A DNA stretch of 18,856 bases from Lachnospiraceae bacterium UBA3801 (GCA_002368685.1 DFEN01000139.1:1-18856), one strand, 5' to 3'; counted from the first letter of the stretch, positions 1 to 7,138 are shown. Numbers and translations: made by a program. Notes: generated by a model from the letters alone, not told the origin.

Positions 1-152
1 TAAAGGCTGATTTGGTGGCTATGCTTACAGAGATACAGTTGGAGATTGAGGAACTAGAGCCAGAATATGATTGTAATAGTTATAGTTGTGGTATTGCTGA
101 TTGTTACAGGACTATACAAGAGAAAATCGACAAGCTAAAGGAGAATACATAA
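1..152 (+). CDS. Partial small phage protein, C-terminal part
   Basis: The reading frame is open from base 3 to the TAA at 150-152; its beginning lies upstream of the window, although an internal ATG at 21 is also possible. About 49 residues are visible, rich in Glu, Lys, Ile and Leu in a pattern expected for a helix or coiled coil, with a short Cys/Ser/Tyr stretch in the middle. The stop overlaps the next start (TAATG), so the two are probably translationally coupled. I do not recognise a function. Confidence 0.6.
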   Translation, partial: KADLVAMLTEIQLEIEELEPEYDCNSYSCGIADCYRTIQEKIDKLKENT

Positions 153-337
153 TGCAAATATGTGCTGATTGCAAATATGGAGTAATAGGAAATTATTCTC
201 ATTTATATAAAGGTAGACCCATAGGTTGTAGCAGACCTGATGATGAAAGACCTAAAGGAAGATTAGGAATAGAAGTTGTAGGTGGAAATTGTTTTGTGCC
301 AAAGGAGAATTATGCAGACAATCAAAGAGAAGATTAG
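152..337 (+). CDS. Small cysteine-containing hypothetical protein
   Basis: This is a 61-residue protein opening with a CADC (CxxC) motif followed by a GxIGN..H segment, with two more Cys around residues 30 and 46, so it may bind a metal. I chose ATG 152 because AAAGGAG at 137-143 precedes it by 8 nt and the ATG overlaps the previous stop; an upstream in-frame TTG at 101 has no ribosome site. The 3' end overlaps the next gene by 26 bp. Function not recognised. Confidence 0.65.
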   Translation: MQICADCKYGVIGNYSHLYKGRPIGCSRPDDERPKGRLGIEVVGGNCFVPKENYADNQRED

Positions 338-680
338 ACAGAGAAGAAGGCAGATGTTAGCCCATTCTTACATATATTATGAGTTAAATGATAGCATCAT
401 TTCAGATGCCACATGGTCAAAATGGGCTACTGAGTTAGCACAGCTACAAAAAGATTATCCCAAAGAGTCAGCAGAAGTGGAGGAATATGAAAATTTCAAA
501 GACTGGGATGGTAGCTCTGGTGCATTTTTAAATTTTGGAGAAAACATAAAGACCGTGGCGAAAATTCTTTTAGAACAGAAAAATTGTTTGAAAATGTCTA
601 AACCGATACATTTTGTATCGAATCCCGAGAAAAAATCTCAAAATAAGCAATTAAAATCAAATACAAGGAGTTTATTCTAA
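312..680 (+). CDS. NAD-dependent DNA ligase Ia-domain-like protein
   Basis: The 122-residue product begins with a basic helix and continues with HSYIYYELND.IISDATWSKW and later QKDYPKES. This follows the pattern of the N-terminal Ia domain of bacterial LigA (HxYYY...ISDxxYDxLxxEL..LExxHPE), which binds the NMN half of NAD+. The adenylation (KxDG), OB and BRCT domains are absent, so it cannot be a ligase by itself. It may be a relic, or a stand-alone domain that acts on the host ligase or binds nucleotide; that is inference. The C-terminal 25 residues are basic and low in complexity. ATG 312 follows AAAGGAG at 301-307; the earlier in-frame start at 282 has no such site. Confidence 0.6.
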   Translation: MQTIKEKIRQRRRQMLAHSYIYYELNDSIISDATWSKWATELAQLQKDYPKESAEVEEYENFKDWDGSSGAFLNFGENIKTVAKILLEQKNCLKMSKPIHFVSNPEKKSQNKQLKSNTRSLF

Positions 681-685
681 TCGTA

Positions 686-726
686 TTGACATTTACGTTA
701 CCATGCTATACAATAATCATGTAAAC
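686..726 (+). promoter_or_regulatory. Strong sigma-A-type promoter (module P0)
   Basis: TTGACA at 686-691, a 17-bp spacer and TACAAT at 709-714 form a near-consensus vegetative promoter. TGTAAAC at 720-726 starts 5 bp after the -10 box, exactly as in the ten related modules between 7139 and 14346. Imperfect inverted arms (CGTTACCATG at 696-705 and CATGTAAACG at 718-727, 8 of 10 paired) flank the -10 box. It should drive the replication and recombination genes from 782 onward. Confidence 0.75.
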
Positions 727-781
727 GATATATAACACGTTTAAAAAAAAGGAGAAAAACGAGAAAAGGAGAACAAACGAG

Positions 782-1015
782 ATGACACTATTGGAACTTC
801 AAGACGTATTGGGAGACAGAATCAATATCACATTACGAGATGACCTTACACCAGAAGAGAGACAGACGGAGAATGAGCAGTCAATTATCATCACTAATCT
901 GGCAAAGCAGATGATTAACAACGGTGATTTGATTTTGAGAACAGAGAAGCTGGCAGCACAGACAAAATCACTTCATAATTCAGCCGCTATGAGATTGATT
1001 ATGGGAGAGAAGTAA
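782..1015 (+). CDS. Conserved-looking small hypothetical protein
   Basis: The product has 77 residues, is largely helical, and is mixed in charge, with a central acidic stretch (LTPEERQTENEQS) and a C-terminal amphipathic segment. It is the first gene after the strong promoter at 686 and has two tandem AAAAGGAGA sites, the nearer about 10 nt before ATG 782. Its TAA overlaps the next ATG. Its position ahead of an HNH protein and a resolvase suggests a DNA-metabolism role, but the sequence does not show one. Confidence 0.7.
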   Translation: MTLLELQDVLGDRINITLRDDLTPEERQTENEQSIIITNLAKQMINNGDLILRTEKLAAQTKSLHNSAAMRLIMGEK

Positions 1016-1743
1016 TGAGAACAGTTGCGAAAGTTGTATGGGATGACAAATGGATATTAGAGAATATTCATAAGTATAGTATCATTACAGACCTGTGTAA
1101 TGCATATAATGAATCGCATGGTACAACTTTTAGCCGCTCTACAATCAATCAGCACCTTAGTCGTAAGTTGAACATTACAAGTATTGCCACATGGACAGAT
1201 GAACAACGACAGTGGTTAAAAGACAATTACGATAAGTTTGGCTCATATCAGTTAGCCGCTGATATGTTCAATGAGAGATTTCATACAAAACGAAGCCATA
1301 GAAGTTTACACGCTGAGTTGCGTAGACAAGGTCTGCTTATTGATATAGAGAAGGTGCAAAGTAATTGGAATTATCCAAGACGAGTTCCTATTGGTACAAT
1401 AGTAGATGACGGAGATGGTTATCTTAAAATCAAAGTTGGTACAGAGTATAATTCAAGCGGTTGGGTAAGATACCACAGATACTTATATGAACAAGCACAC
1501 GGTAGAAACTCTATACCTAAAGGCTATAAGATAATGTTTTTAGATGGCGATAAACAGAACTATGATGTCAACAACATGGTAGCTGTGCCAGCTAGTTATT
1601 TTGCTCTTATGAATAAGTTGAAGCTAAAGAGTATGTATCCAGAAGTGACGTTAGCAGGAATAAAATGGTGTGATTTGTACACCTTGCTCAAACGAGATGG
1701 ATGGATATTAAAAAGAGGAGAATTTAAAAATATATTAGAATGA
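1015..1743 (+). CDS. HNH-family homing-endonuclease-like protein with Myb-like N-terminal repeats
   Basis: This 242-residue protein has two N-terminal repeats of a SANT/Myb-like DNA-binding type (about residues 9-54 and 60-108; the second reads WTDEQRQWLKDNYDKF..). They are followed by an HNH-like segment around residues 150-190: H154, then IPKG at 167-170, FLDGD at 175-179, N182 and NN at 186-187. That matches the phage HNH_3 pattern, except that the usual His of H-x-D-G is replaced by Phe175. Such proteins often nick DNA near the genes they sit in, or act in packaging. The missing His means activity cannot be assumed. ATG 1015 overlaps the previous stop and the end overlaps the resolvase gene. 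Confidence 0.7.
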   Translation: MRTVAKVVWDDKWILENIHKYSIITDLCNAYNESHGTTFSRSTINQHLSRKLNITSIATWTDEQRQWLKDNYDKFGSYQLAADMFNERFHTKRSHRSLHAELRRQGLLIDIEKVQSNWNYPRRVPIGTIVDDGDGYLKIKVGTEYNSSGWVRYHRYLYEQAHGRNSIPKGYKIMFLDGDKQNYDVNNMVAVPASYFALMNKLKLKSMYPEVTLAGIKWCDLYTLLKRDGWILKRGEFKNILE

Positions 1744-2087
1744 GACCTAAAAATTTTTCTACCAGATATTATTCATCAAAACAAGAGAAGAAAGTAGCGA
1801 AAGCAGTACAAGGAAAACAAGTAGCTAACAGTGGAGCTACAGCTTTCAGTAAAGGTGATGTAAGAACAGATGACTGGCTGTTAGAATGTAAGACTCATAC
1901 AGAAGAAAGACAGCAATTCACCATTAAGAAAGAGTGGATAGAAAAGAACAGAGAAGAAGCATTTCAGATGGGCAAACATCATTCAGCAGTAGTTATTGAT
2001 TTCGGTGATGGTGAACAACACTATCTTATCTCCGAAAGAGATTTCTTAGAGTTACTAGAACATTTAAGGGAGGTGAACAAAGAATGA
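1740..2087 (+). CDS. PD-(D/E)XK Holliday-junction-resolvase-like nuclease
   Basis: The 115-residue product carries a nuclease core: SGAT.AFSKGDVRTDDWLLECK (about residues 31-51), in which D39, D45 and the ExK of LLECK fit the PD-(D/E)XK metal-binding set, followed by a Gln-rich strand and a Trp helix (FTIKKEWIEK). This is the layout of small phage and archaeal-type Holliday junction resolvases, which cut branched recombination or replication intermediates before packaging. ATG 1740 lies inside the preceding gene's final codons, about 20 nt from the nearest GGAG, so translational coupling is likely. The end overlaps the HTH gene. Confidence 0.75.
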   Translation: MRPKNFSTRYYSSKQEKKVAKAVQGKQVANSGATAFSKGDVRTDDWLLECKTHTEERQQFTIKKEWIEKNREEAFQMGKHHSAVVIDFGDGEQHYLISERDFLELLEHLREVNKE

Positions 2088-2302
2088 ATAAATCACAGTT
2101 AGTAAAAGAACATTTATTAGAACATGGTAGTATTACATCATGGGATGCCATAAATCTTTATGGCGAAACAAGATTATCTGATGTGATATTAAAGCTCAGA
2201 CAAAAGGGTTGGGACATAAGAACTATCATGGTAGAGTTTACAGATAGATATGGTAATACTAGCAAGTACGCCAACTATGTTTTGAAAGGAGATAATGAAT
2301 GA
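2084..2302 (+). CDS. Small helix-turn-helix protein (phage HTH_39-like)
   Basis: The 72-residue protein reads as a winged-helix fold: an N-terminal helix (SQLVKEHLLEHGSIT), a recognition-type segment (SWDAINLYGETRLSDVILKLR), then a strand pair ending in YANYVLK. I recognise this as the small phage HTH family in which LxxHGxITxxxAIxLYGxTRLS is conserved. It probably binds DNA, but its target is unknown. GGGAGGTGA precedes ATG 2084 and the gene overlaps both neighbours by 4 bp. Confidence 0.75.
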   Translation: MNKSQLVKEHLLEHGSITSWDAINLYGETRLSDVILKLRQKGWDIRTIMVEFTDRYGNTSKYANYVLKGDNE

Positions 2303-2514
2303 GCGATAACAGTTTAAGAATTTCATTTGACTACAAGTATCCAGATGACGCCGCACTTGTAGTATACTCAACTTTTGGTGGTGGATATTTTGGAAGTAGT
2401 CCAGAGGTTACAGTTAGGAAAGTCATTACTGGCGAAACTGCTGTTGTAGTATATTCAATGCTTACAGGTAGGACCAAAGAAGCTATTAGAAAAGACGCAG
2501 GTTGTGATGAATAA
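2299..2514 (+). CDS. Hypothetical protein
   Basis: The 71-residue product is rich in beta-forming residues (Val, Tyr, Gly, Ser), with a glycine/phenylalanine turn (FGGGYFGSS) and a short C-terminal helix. The start overlaps the HTH gene by 4 bp and GAAAGGAG lies upstream at 2284-2291. It sits directly before the clamp-loader ATPase. No family recognised. Confidence 0.65.
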   Translation: MSDNSLRISFDYKYPDDAALVVYSTFGGGYFGSSPEVTVRKVITGETAVVVYSMLTGRTKEAIRKDAGCDE

Positions 2515-2535
2515 TTAGGAAGGAGATAATAACTA

Positions 2536-3600
2536 ATGGAAAAGTCATTAGCAGTCAAATATCGCCCCGCCCGTTTTGATGATGTTAGCGGGCAGGATGT
2601 AGTAAAAGTAGTATTAAAGCAACAGTTAGAGAGTGGTAATATTCATCAAGCTATGTTGTTCTGTGGACCGTCTGGTGATGGTAAGACAACTTGTGCAAGA
2701 ATCTTTGCAAATATGTTGAATAAAGGTAAAGGTCTGCCAATAGAAATGGATGCAGCCAGTCATAATGGTGTAGATGATGTCAGAGATATAGGAAAGATGG
2801 CAACATCACAAGCTCTTGATGCACCATATAAAGTATTCATCATAGATGAGTGCCACATGATTACTCCTCAGGGCTGGGCTTCATTCTTGAAGTTGATAGA
2901 GGAGCCACCAGCAAGAGCAGTATTTATTTTCTGTACTACGGATCCTCAAAAGATACCACCGACTATCATAAGTCGTTGTCAAAGATTCCAGTTCCAGAAA
3001 GTAAGTACAAAGGACATAGTTGATAGACTTACAGAGATTGTTATTAGGGAAAACTCAAAAGATTATGATGACATAGATTTAAGAGACATAGGTTGTATAC
3101 GTCACGATAGTGATGCCATTGAATATATAGCAAAACTTGCTGATGGGGGTATGCGACTTGCCATTCAGTATTTAGAGAAATGCTTGTCATATAGTGATGA
3201 CATTACAGTAGAGAATGTGGTGAAAGCTCTTAATGTCACCAACTATGATGACTATATGGTACTCACAGCTAATATACAGGATAATGATACGTCTAGTGTA
3301 GTTAAGCTATTAGATGAAATTTATGCATCCGGTGTCGATTTTAAGCAGTTTTTAAAGCAGTATGTATCATTTATACTTGATGTAAACAAAACTCTTATCC
3401 TGGACGATTTAAACGAAGCATTTAAGTATATCAATCTGCCGAGAACAGAAGAAATTGAGAGGTGGCTAAAAGCACAGGATAATCTTGACTTCTACAATCA
3501 GCTTTTACGCCATTTAGTAAAGCTGGATGCAGATGTGAAGTATTCACAGAACCCTAAAGTTGATATAGAGGCTGGCATATTGATGTTTATGTTGAGGTGA
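2536..3600 (+). CDS. dnaX: DnaX-like clamp loader ATPase (gamma-type subunit)
   Basis: This AAA+ ATPase would load the sliding clamp onto primed DNA. The N-terminal KYRP..F.DV.GQ motif is typical of DnaX. Walker A is GPSGDGKTT (44-52), then MDAASHNGVDDVR (71-83), Walker B VFIIDE (100-105), sensor 1 CTTD (133-136), the SRC arginine-finger motif (146-148) and a sensor-2-like GGMR (204-207). At 354 residues it ends after the collar domain, so it is gamma-like and lacks the tau C-terminal region that binds helicase and polymerase. The four cysteines of the bacterial DnaX zinc module, normally just after Walker A, are missing. GGAAGGAG lies about 10 nt before ATG 2536. The delta-prime-like and delta-like genes follow, so the set could form a complete phage loader. 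Confidence 0.9.
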   Translation: MEKSLAVKYRPARFDDVSGQDVVKVVLKQQLESGNIHQAMLFCGPSGDGKTTCARIFANMLNKGKGLPIEMDAASHNGVDDVRDIGKMATSQALDAPYKVFIIDECHMITPQGWASFLKLIEEPPARAVFIFCTTDPQKIPPTIISRCQRFQFQKVSTKDIVDRLTEIVIRENSKDYDDIDLRDIGCIRHDSDAIEYIAKLADGGMRLAIQYLEKCLSYSDDITVENVVKALNVTNYDDYMVLTANIQDNDTSSVVKLLDEIYASGVDFKQFLKQYVSFILDVNKTLILDDLNEAFKYINLPRTEEIERWLKAQDNLDFYNQLLRHLVKLDADVKYSQNPKVDIEAGILMFMLR

Positions 3601-3604
3601 GAGA

Positions 3605-3796
3605 ATGACAAAGTATGAGTATAAAGTAGTTAGAACTTATGATGATGGAACTGACCCTACTTGCAAGTTGCAGAGTGCATTTGGTATTGGCTATGAGTTC
3701 GTCAGAGCATCAGAATATGTACCTGAAGCTATTCACAATGGAACGAGAAGATATGGCTATATAGAGTATATTCTTAGAAAAGAGGTAGAAGAATGA
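3605..3796 (+). CDS. DUF4177-like small protein
   Basis: The 63-residue protein starts MTKYEYKVVRTYDDG, has a central G.GYEFVRASEYVPE and ends YIEYILRKEVEE. This is the compact strand-helix-strand pattern of DUF4177-type proteins (YEYKVV...GWExV...ILxRK), which have no established function. It lies between the DnaX-like and delta-prime-like genes and overlaps the latter by 4 bp, so it is probably made with the clamp loader; whether it touches the loader is unknown. Confidence 0.6.
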   Translation: MTKYEYKVVRTYDDGTDPTCKLQSAFGIGYEFVRASEYVPEAIHNGTRRYGYIEYILRKEVEE

Positions 3797-4626
3797 TAGG
3801 ACAACAAAAGCTGATAGCACAGATAGATGAACTTATAGCAGTAGATAAGTTTCCTCGCTTTTCTATAGTAGTAGGAGAAAGAGGGATGGAGCATGAAGAT
3901 GTAGCAAGATATGTGGCAAATAAGATGAATTGTACTCTTATAGAGCTACTGGATGTAAAAGTAGATACAATAAGGAATATGATAAGTCAGGCATATAAAC
4001 TACATGCTCGGACGGTATTTAGTATTCCTCATGCAGATGATATGTCCATTAACGCTAAAAATGCTATGCTTAAGGTAGTAGAAGATGCTCCAAATAAAGC
4101 ATACTTTATCATGTGTTTAGAGGACTTATCAAATACTCTGGCAACAATACAGAGCAGAGGCATAGTATTCAGAATGTATGAGCCGAAAGTGAGCGAGATA
4201 GAAGATTTTGCCCGCAGTCTTTATGTGCATAAAGAAGATATAGATGAGGATGTTATAAAGCTATATGGAGAGCTTTGTAGTACGCCCGGTGATGTTATAT
4301 ACTTCACTAAGCATAATATAGTAGACTTCTATAAATATGTTGAATGGGTAGCAGATAATATCACAAAATTAGATGGCGCAGAAGTCTTTAAAATCTCAGA
4401 TAAGCTGGCACTGAAAGACGAGGAAGATAAGTACGACTGTCTGCTATTCCTTAAAGCTCTACAATTACAGTTTTGGGAGATGTGCCGCAGTGTAAGCTGT
4501 AGTTGTAGTATTGTAAGATGTATAGGCAGATATGCACAAGATTTAAAAATAAAGGGCATAAATAAAGGCATGCTCATAGATAATATGATTTTAGAGGTAA
4601 GAAAGATATGGAAATCTCAGACGTAA
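3793..4626 (+). CDS. holB: DNA polymerase III delta-prime-like clamp loader subunit
   Basis: The 277-residue protein has the AAA+ layout of HolB. The Walker A position is degenerate (GERGMEHE, residues 28-35, no Lys-Thr/Ser), and the Walker B position reads FSIPHADDM (76-84) without DE. It keeps the NAKNAMLKVVEDAP helix (87-100), the counterpart of the A.NALLK.LEEPP segment, and an SRG motif (121-123) where HolB carries the SRC arginine finger that serves the neighbouring ATPase. So it should be an ATPase-inactive 'stator' subunit, as in bacterial delta-prime. The C-terminal helical part contains a Cys/Ser cluster (SVSCSCSIVRC). The gene overlaps both neighbours. Confidence 0.8.
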   Translation: MIGQQKLIAQIDELIAVDKFPRFSIVVGERGMEHEDVARYVANKMNCTLIELLDVKVDTIRNMISQAYKLHARTVFSIPHADDMSINAKNAMLKVVEDAPNKAYFIMCLEDLSNTLATIQSRGIVFRMYEPKVSEIEDFARSLYVHKEDIDEDVIKLYGELCSTPGDVIYFTKHNIVDFYKYVEWVADNITKLDGAEVFKISDKLALKDEEDKYDCLLFLKALQLQFWEMCRSVSCSCSIVRCIGRYAQDLKIKGINKGMLIDNMILEVRKIWKSQT

Positions 4627-5525
4627 AACAACATATAAAGACAGGCAATTTTGATAAATTCTACATCTTTTACGGTGAAGAGCATGCCGTTATGAAAATA
4701 TATCTGAACATGATTGCAGAAAAGTTGGGCTGTAAAATAACTTATGTAGACAGTCTTATGGAACTGATGACCGGAGTCAGAACAAAGTCTCTAGTCTCAG
4801 AACGCCATTTATATATCATAATGGACGATAGAGAGTATCTCACAAACGAGAAGATGTGGGAGAAGTTTACAGGACTGAAAGATGATGTAGTGGTATTCTA
4901 CTATACCACATCAGACAAGCGTTTAAAATTCTGGAAACAGAATAAAGACCGTGCAGTAGAGTTTGCCAAATTAGATACCAGGATTCTCACAAAATATATT
5001 CAGAAAGATACCCCATTAAGTAACGAGTCGTGTGAAAGGCTGATAGAATTATGTGAACATGATTATGGGCGGATACTTCTGGAGATAGATAAGATAAGGG
5101 CATACTCAATAGCAGAAGCAGTCACACCAGATGGAGCATTAGATGAGCTTATAAAGAGTGGATGTATCTATAGAGCTCCCAAAGATGCTATCTTTGATTT
5201 TGTAGCCGCATTTTTAGAGAGAAGACCAGCTAAAGCATACGATTTATTACAGCAGTCAAAAGCTGTGGGAGAAGCAAATATGGTCATCCTCTCAGTGTTA
5301 TATAATAACATAAAGCAATTACTACAAGTACAATCAGCAAAAGACTATAAGGCGCTTGGATTTAATGGATTTGTACTAAAGAACATACTCCCATATAGAA
5401 ACAACTATAGTAATGGCGAATTAGTTAAAGCCATGAAGTTGATAAGAGAGTGTGAGAAAGGGATAAAGACAGGTCAGATACCAGATGATTTATCAGTCGA
5501 GTATCTGATGGTCATGTGTATGTGA
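4608..5525 (+). CDS. holA: DNA polymerase III delta-like clamp loader subunit
   Basis: The 305-residue protein matches the delta (HolA) pattern: an N-terminal FDKFYIFYGEE strand, an AAA+-like fold without a P-loop, then the collar-domain signatures DAIFDFVAAFLERRPAKAYD (a counterpart of FxLxDAL..gd..kAl.lL), ILSVLYNNIKQLLQV, and a C-terminal ECEKGIKTGQI. Delta is the wrench that opens the sliding clamp. Overlap of 19 bp with the delta-prime-like gene and the shared order dnaX-holB-holA suggest stoichiometric co-production. Overall similarity is weaker than for the ATPase subunit, but order and motifs agree. Confidence 0.75.
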   Translation: MEISDVKQHIKTGNFDKFYIFYGEEHAVMKIYLNMIAEKLGCKITYVDSLMELMTGVRTKSLVSERHLYIIMDDREYLTNEKMWEKFTGLKDDVVVFYYTTSDKRLKFWKQNKDRAVEFAKLDTRILTKYIQKDTPLSNESCERLIELCEHDYGRILLEIDKIRAYSIAEAVTPDGALDELIKSGCIYRAPKDAIFDFVAAFLERRPAKAYDLLQQSKAVGEANMVILSVLYNNIKQLLQVQSAKDYKALGFNGFVLKNILPYRNNYSNGELVKAMKLIRECEKGIKTGQIPDDLSVEYLMVMCM

Positions 5526-5526
5526 T

Positions 5527-5604
5527 ATGGAAGACCCATTTAAAGTAGCGTTTTATGTAGTAGCATTACTTGCAGTGTTTTGCTGGTTAACATTAAAAGA
5601 TTGA
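5527..5604 (+). CDS. Possible 25-residue membrane micropeptide
   Basis: ATG 5527 to TGA 5602-5604 encodes a 25-residue peptide: a short charged head (MEDPFK), about 15 hydrophobic residues (VAFYVVALLAVFCWLTL) and KD. It starts 1 bp after the delta-like gene stops and ends inside the ribosome site of the next gene, so it fills the gap exactly. There is no strong ribosome site, so it would depend on translational coupling. It resembles the better-supported micropeptides at 8800, 9792 and 16667. Confidence 0.4.
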   Translation: MEDPFKVAFYVVALLAVFCWLTLKD

Positions 5605-5617
5605 AAGGAGAATGAAT

Positions 5618-5899
5618 ATGCTATGTCCCAATTGCGGAGGTGAAGTTTCAGTATTAGAGACTATCAACCAACAGAGAGCCACTTATCGTCAGAGGAAATG
5701 TAGTGAGTGCGGTTTCAAATTCTACACAAAAGAAGAGGTATGTAGTGTAGATGAAGCCAAGCCATTATTTGATGAGTGGATAAGAGAGCGGTCAAGAAAA
5801 TGTAGAGCAAAGAAGAAAGGAATTGATTATGAGCCAACATTTGCAGATGGAAGAGAGAAGCCAGTTATCCCAAAGAAACCTACATCGCCTCTGTTTTAG
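5618..5899 (+). CDS. NrdR-like zinc-ribbon protein
   Basis: The 93-residue product begins with a zinc ribbon, C3-x2-C6 and C28-x2-C31, spaced and flanked like the N-terminal ribbon of the ribonucleotide-reductase repressor NrdR (CPxCG ... RxxRxRxCxxCGxxFxTxE). The NrdR ATP-cone is absent and is replaced by a basic tail (RERSRKCRAKKKG). It probably binds nucleic acid; the target is unknown. ATG 5618 is preferred because AAAGGAG ends at 5610, giving 7 nt spacing; ATG 5612 would leave only 1 nt. Confidence 0.7.
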   Translation: MLCPNCGGEVSVLETINQQRATYRQRKCSECGFKFYTKEEVCSVDEAKPLFDEWIRERSRKCRAKKKGIDYEPTFADGREKPVIPKKPTSPLF

Positions 5900-6002
5900 A
5901 TGTGGTCGAAAGCTGAAATCAGAAGAAAGTAAAAGACTTGGTATGGGACCTGTATGCTATAGAAAATGGCAGAATGAGCAAAATACCAAGCCTTTGATAT
6001 GA
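5847..6002 (+). CDS. DUF6011-like zinc finger, overlapping the previous gene
   Basis: In the frame shifted from its neighbour, ATG 5847 opens 51 residues containing CFRCGRKLKSEESKRLGMGP followed by VCYR. This is the C-x2-CGR-x-L-x(5)-S-x2-x-G-x-GP-x-C pattern of the DUF6011 zinc finger found in phage and plasmid proteins, where the second Cys pair is often partly replaced. The stop at 6000-6002 abuts the ribosome site of the next gene. The start overlaps the previous gene by 53 bp and has no clear ribosome site, so a start further in, coupling, or frameshifting from the zinc-ribbon gene are alternatives. The motif itself is convincing. Confidence 0.55.
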   Translation: MEERSQLSQRNLHRLCFRCGRKLKSEESKRLGMGPVCYRKWQNEQNTKPLI

Positions 6003-6010
6003 GGTAGATT

Positions 6011-6295
6011 ATGACTAAGATAGTGAAAGCATATCCATTAGCTTGTCCTTTTTGTGATGAGTTAGCTTTTCCATCAGTAAAGATGAAGCGTAGAATATTA
6101 CCTGATAGAATATATATGCCCCGTGAATGTATCATGGGGCATGAGTTCTATTCTGTAGAGATGATACCTGAAGACCAGTCAGCTCTTGTTGAAGAGATGA
6201 GGGAGTTTAAGAACGAAGAGAAGGAGTGGAAGAGATTTGTTAACGGAGAACTTAAACGTCTTGAAAACAGACATAACACATCTGGTGAACGGTAG
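6011..6295 (+). CDS. Small zinc-binding hypothetical protein with coiled-coil tail
   Basis: The 94-residue protein begins with CPFCDE (residues 12-17), followed about 25 residues later by C-x-M-GHEF (Cys 40, His 44), a possible C-C-C-H metal site. Its C-terminal half is a highly charged helix (EEMREFKNEEKEWKRF...LKRLENR) that could be a coiled coil. GAGGTAG lies just upstream of ATG 6011. It is the third consecutive small putative zinc protein and overlaps the next gene by about 59 bp. Function unknown. Confidence 0.65.
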   Translation: MTKIVKAYPLACPFCDELAFPSVKMKRRILPDRIYMPRECIMGHEFYSVEMIPEDQSALVEEMREFKNEEKEWKRFVNGELKRLENRHNTSGER

Positions 6296-7106
6296 AAGAA
6301 AATGTAAAATTGATGAAGGATTTGGTGAGGCTCTAAGGATATATAATGAATCTGATGTAAACTATAAAATGCCATTATGTGTAAAGAGAAATATTCAGCC
6401 TGCTACTTATGAGCATGATGATACAACAGTAATAGCATTTAGTGGTGGAAAGTTGAGTTTGGCTTGTGCTATTCGTTATAAAGACATAGGTAAAAAGATA
6501 GTTCTTGTACATATAGCTGAGCCCGGTAAAGATGTTTCCAGGATACAGAAAATTGCAGATATGCTGGATGTGCCATTATATGTAGAGTATGAGCATCTAA
6601 AGAACACACCTTTTAAAGGTATGCAGATAGCATATATGACACTGCTACACGCTATAGGCAAAGGCTATTCTCCTAGAATAGTTTATGGATATTTTGACAG
6701 CGCTTCCATTTATGATAATGATATGTCTGAATGGATGAACTGTGTTGAGTATATGGGCACATTTAAGAAGGTAGTACAGAAGTATGTAGAAGGCTTTACA
6801 ATCTTAAATCCTATTCCAAACTACTCTATAATGTGGGATGAAATATTGAAGCATAGAGCTTATATACCTTACATAGAGTATTCAGATGAGATAGACAGGC
6901 GAGTATTTGAAAACATCAAGATGGATTATAGATTGACAGAAGCGGATGAAGTCGTTTATTTTCAAAATCTTAAATACTTAGAAAATATGTATATCAAGCG
7001 AAATAAAGTGATTAAGGTGAGTTTGAATGAGTTATGGAACGAGTATTTCTTCTATAGAATAGAAAATAGTTTATTTTACAAAGATTTGATGGAAAAAAGT
7101 CGCTAA
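6237..7106 (+). CDS. PP-loop ATP-pyrophosphatase superfamily protein with altered motif
   Basis: The 289-residue product has a hydrophobic strand followed by the loop VIAFSGGKLSLACAI (residues 65-79), then IVLVHIAEPGKD and a helix, ADMLDVPLYVEYEH. This is the Rossmann-like start of PP-loop enzymes (QueC, PAPS reductase, tRNA thiolases), which adenylate a substrate using ATP. The canonical SGGxDS has Leu73 where Asp is expected, so catalysis may be lost or altered. The start is uncertain: TTG 6237 follows AAGGAG (6221-6226) at 10 nt, while GTG 6285 lacks a good site. The stop is inside a terminator stem, so this is the last gene of the left block. A role in nucleotide modification is possible but not shown. 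Confidence 0.6.
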   Translation: MLTENLNVLKTDITHLVNGRRKCKIDEGFGEALRIYNESDVNYKMPLCVKRNIQPATYEHDDTTVIAFSGGKLSLACAIRYKDIGKKIVLVHIAEPGKDVSRIQKIADMLDVPLYVEYEHLKNTPFKGMQIAYMTLLHAIGKGYSPRIVYGYFDSASIYDNDMSEWMNCVEYMGTFKKVVQKYVEGFTILNPIPNYSIMWDEILKHRAYIPYIEYSDEIDRRVFENIKMDYRLTEADEVVYFQNLKYLENMYIKRNKVIKVSLNELWNEYFFYRIENSLFYKDLMEKSR

Positions 7107-7125
7107 TAAGGCGACTTTTTATTTT
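7094..7125 (+). terminator. Rho-independent terminator closing the replication block
   Basis: The stem AAAAAGTCGC (7094-7103) pairs perfectly with GCGACTTTTT (7111-7120) around a 7-nt loop and runs into further T-rich sequence (ATTTT). The TAA stop of the PP-loop gene lies in the loop. Confidence 0.85.
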
Positions 7126-7138
7126 ATAAATATTCCTG

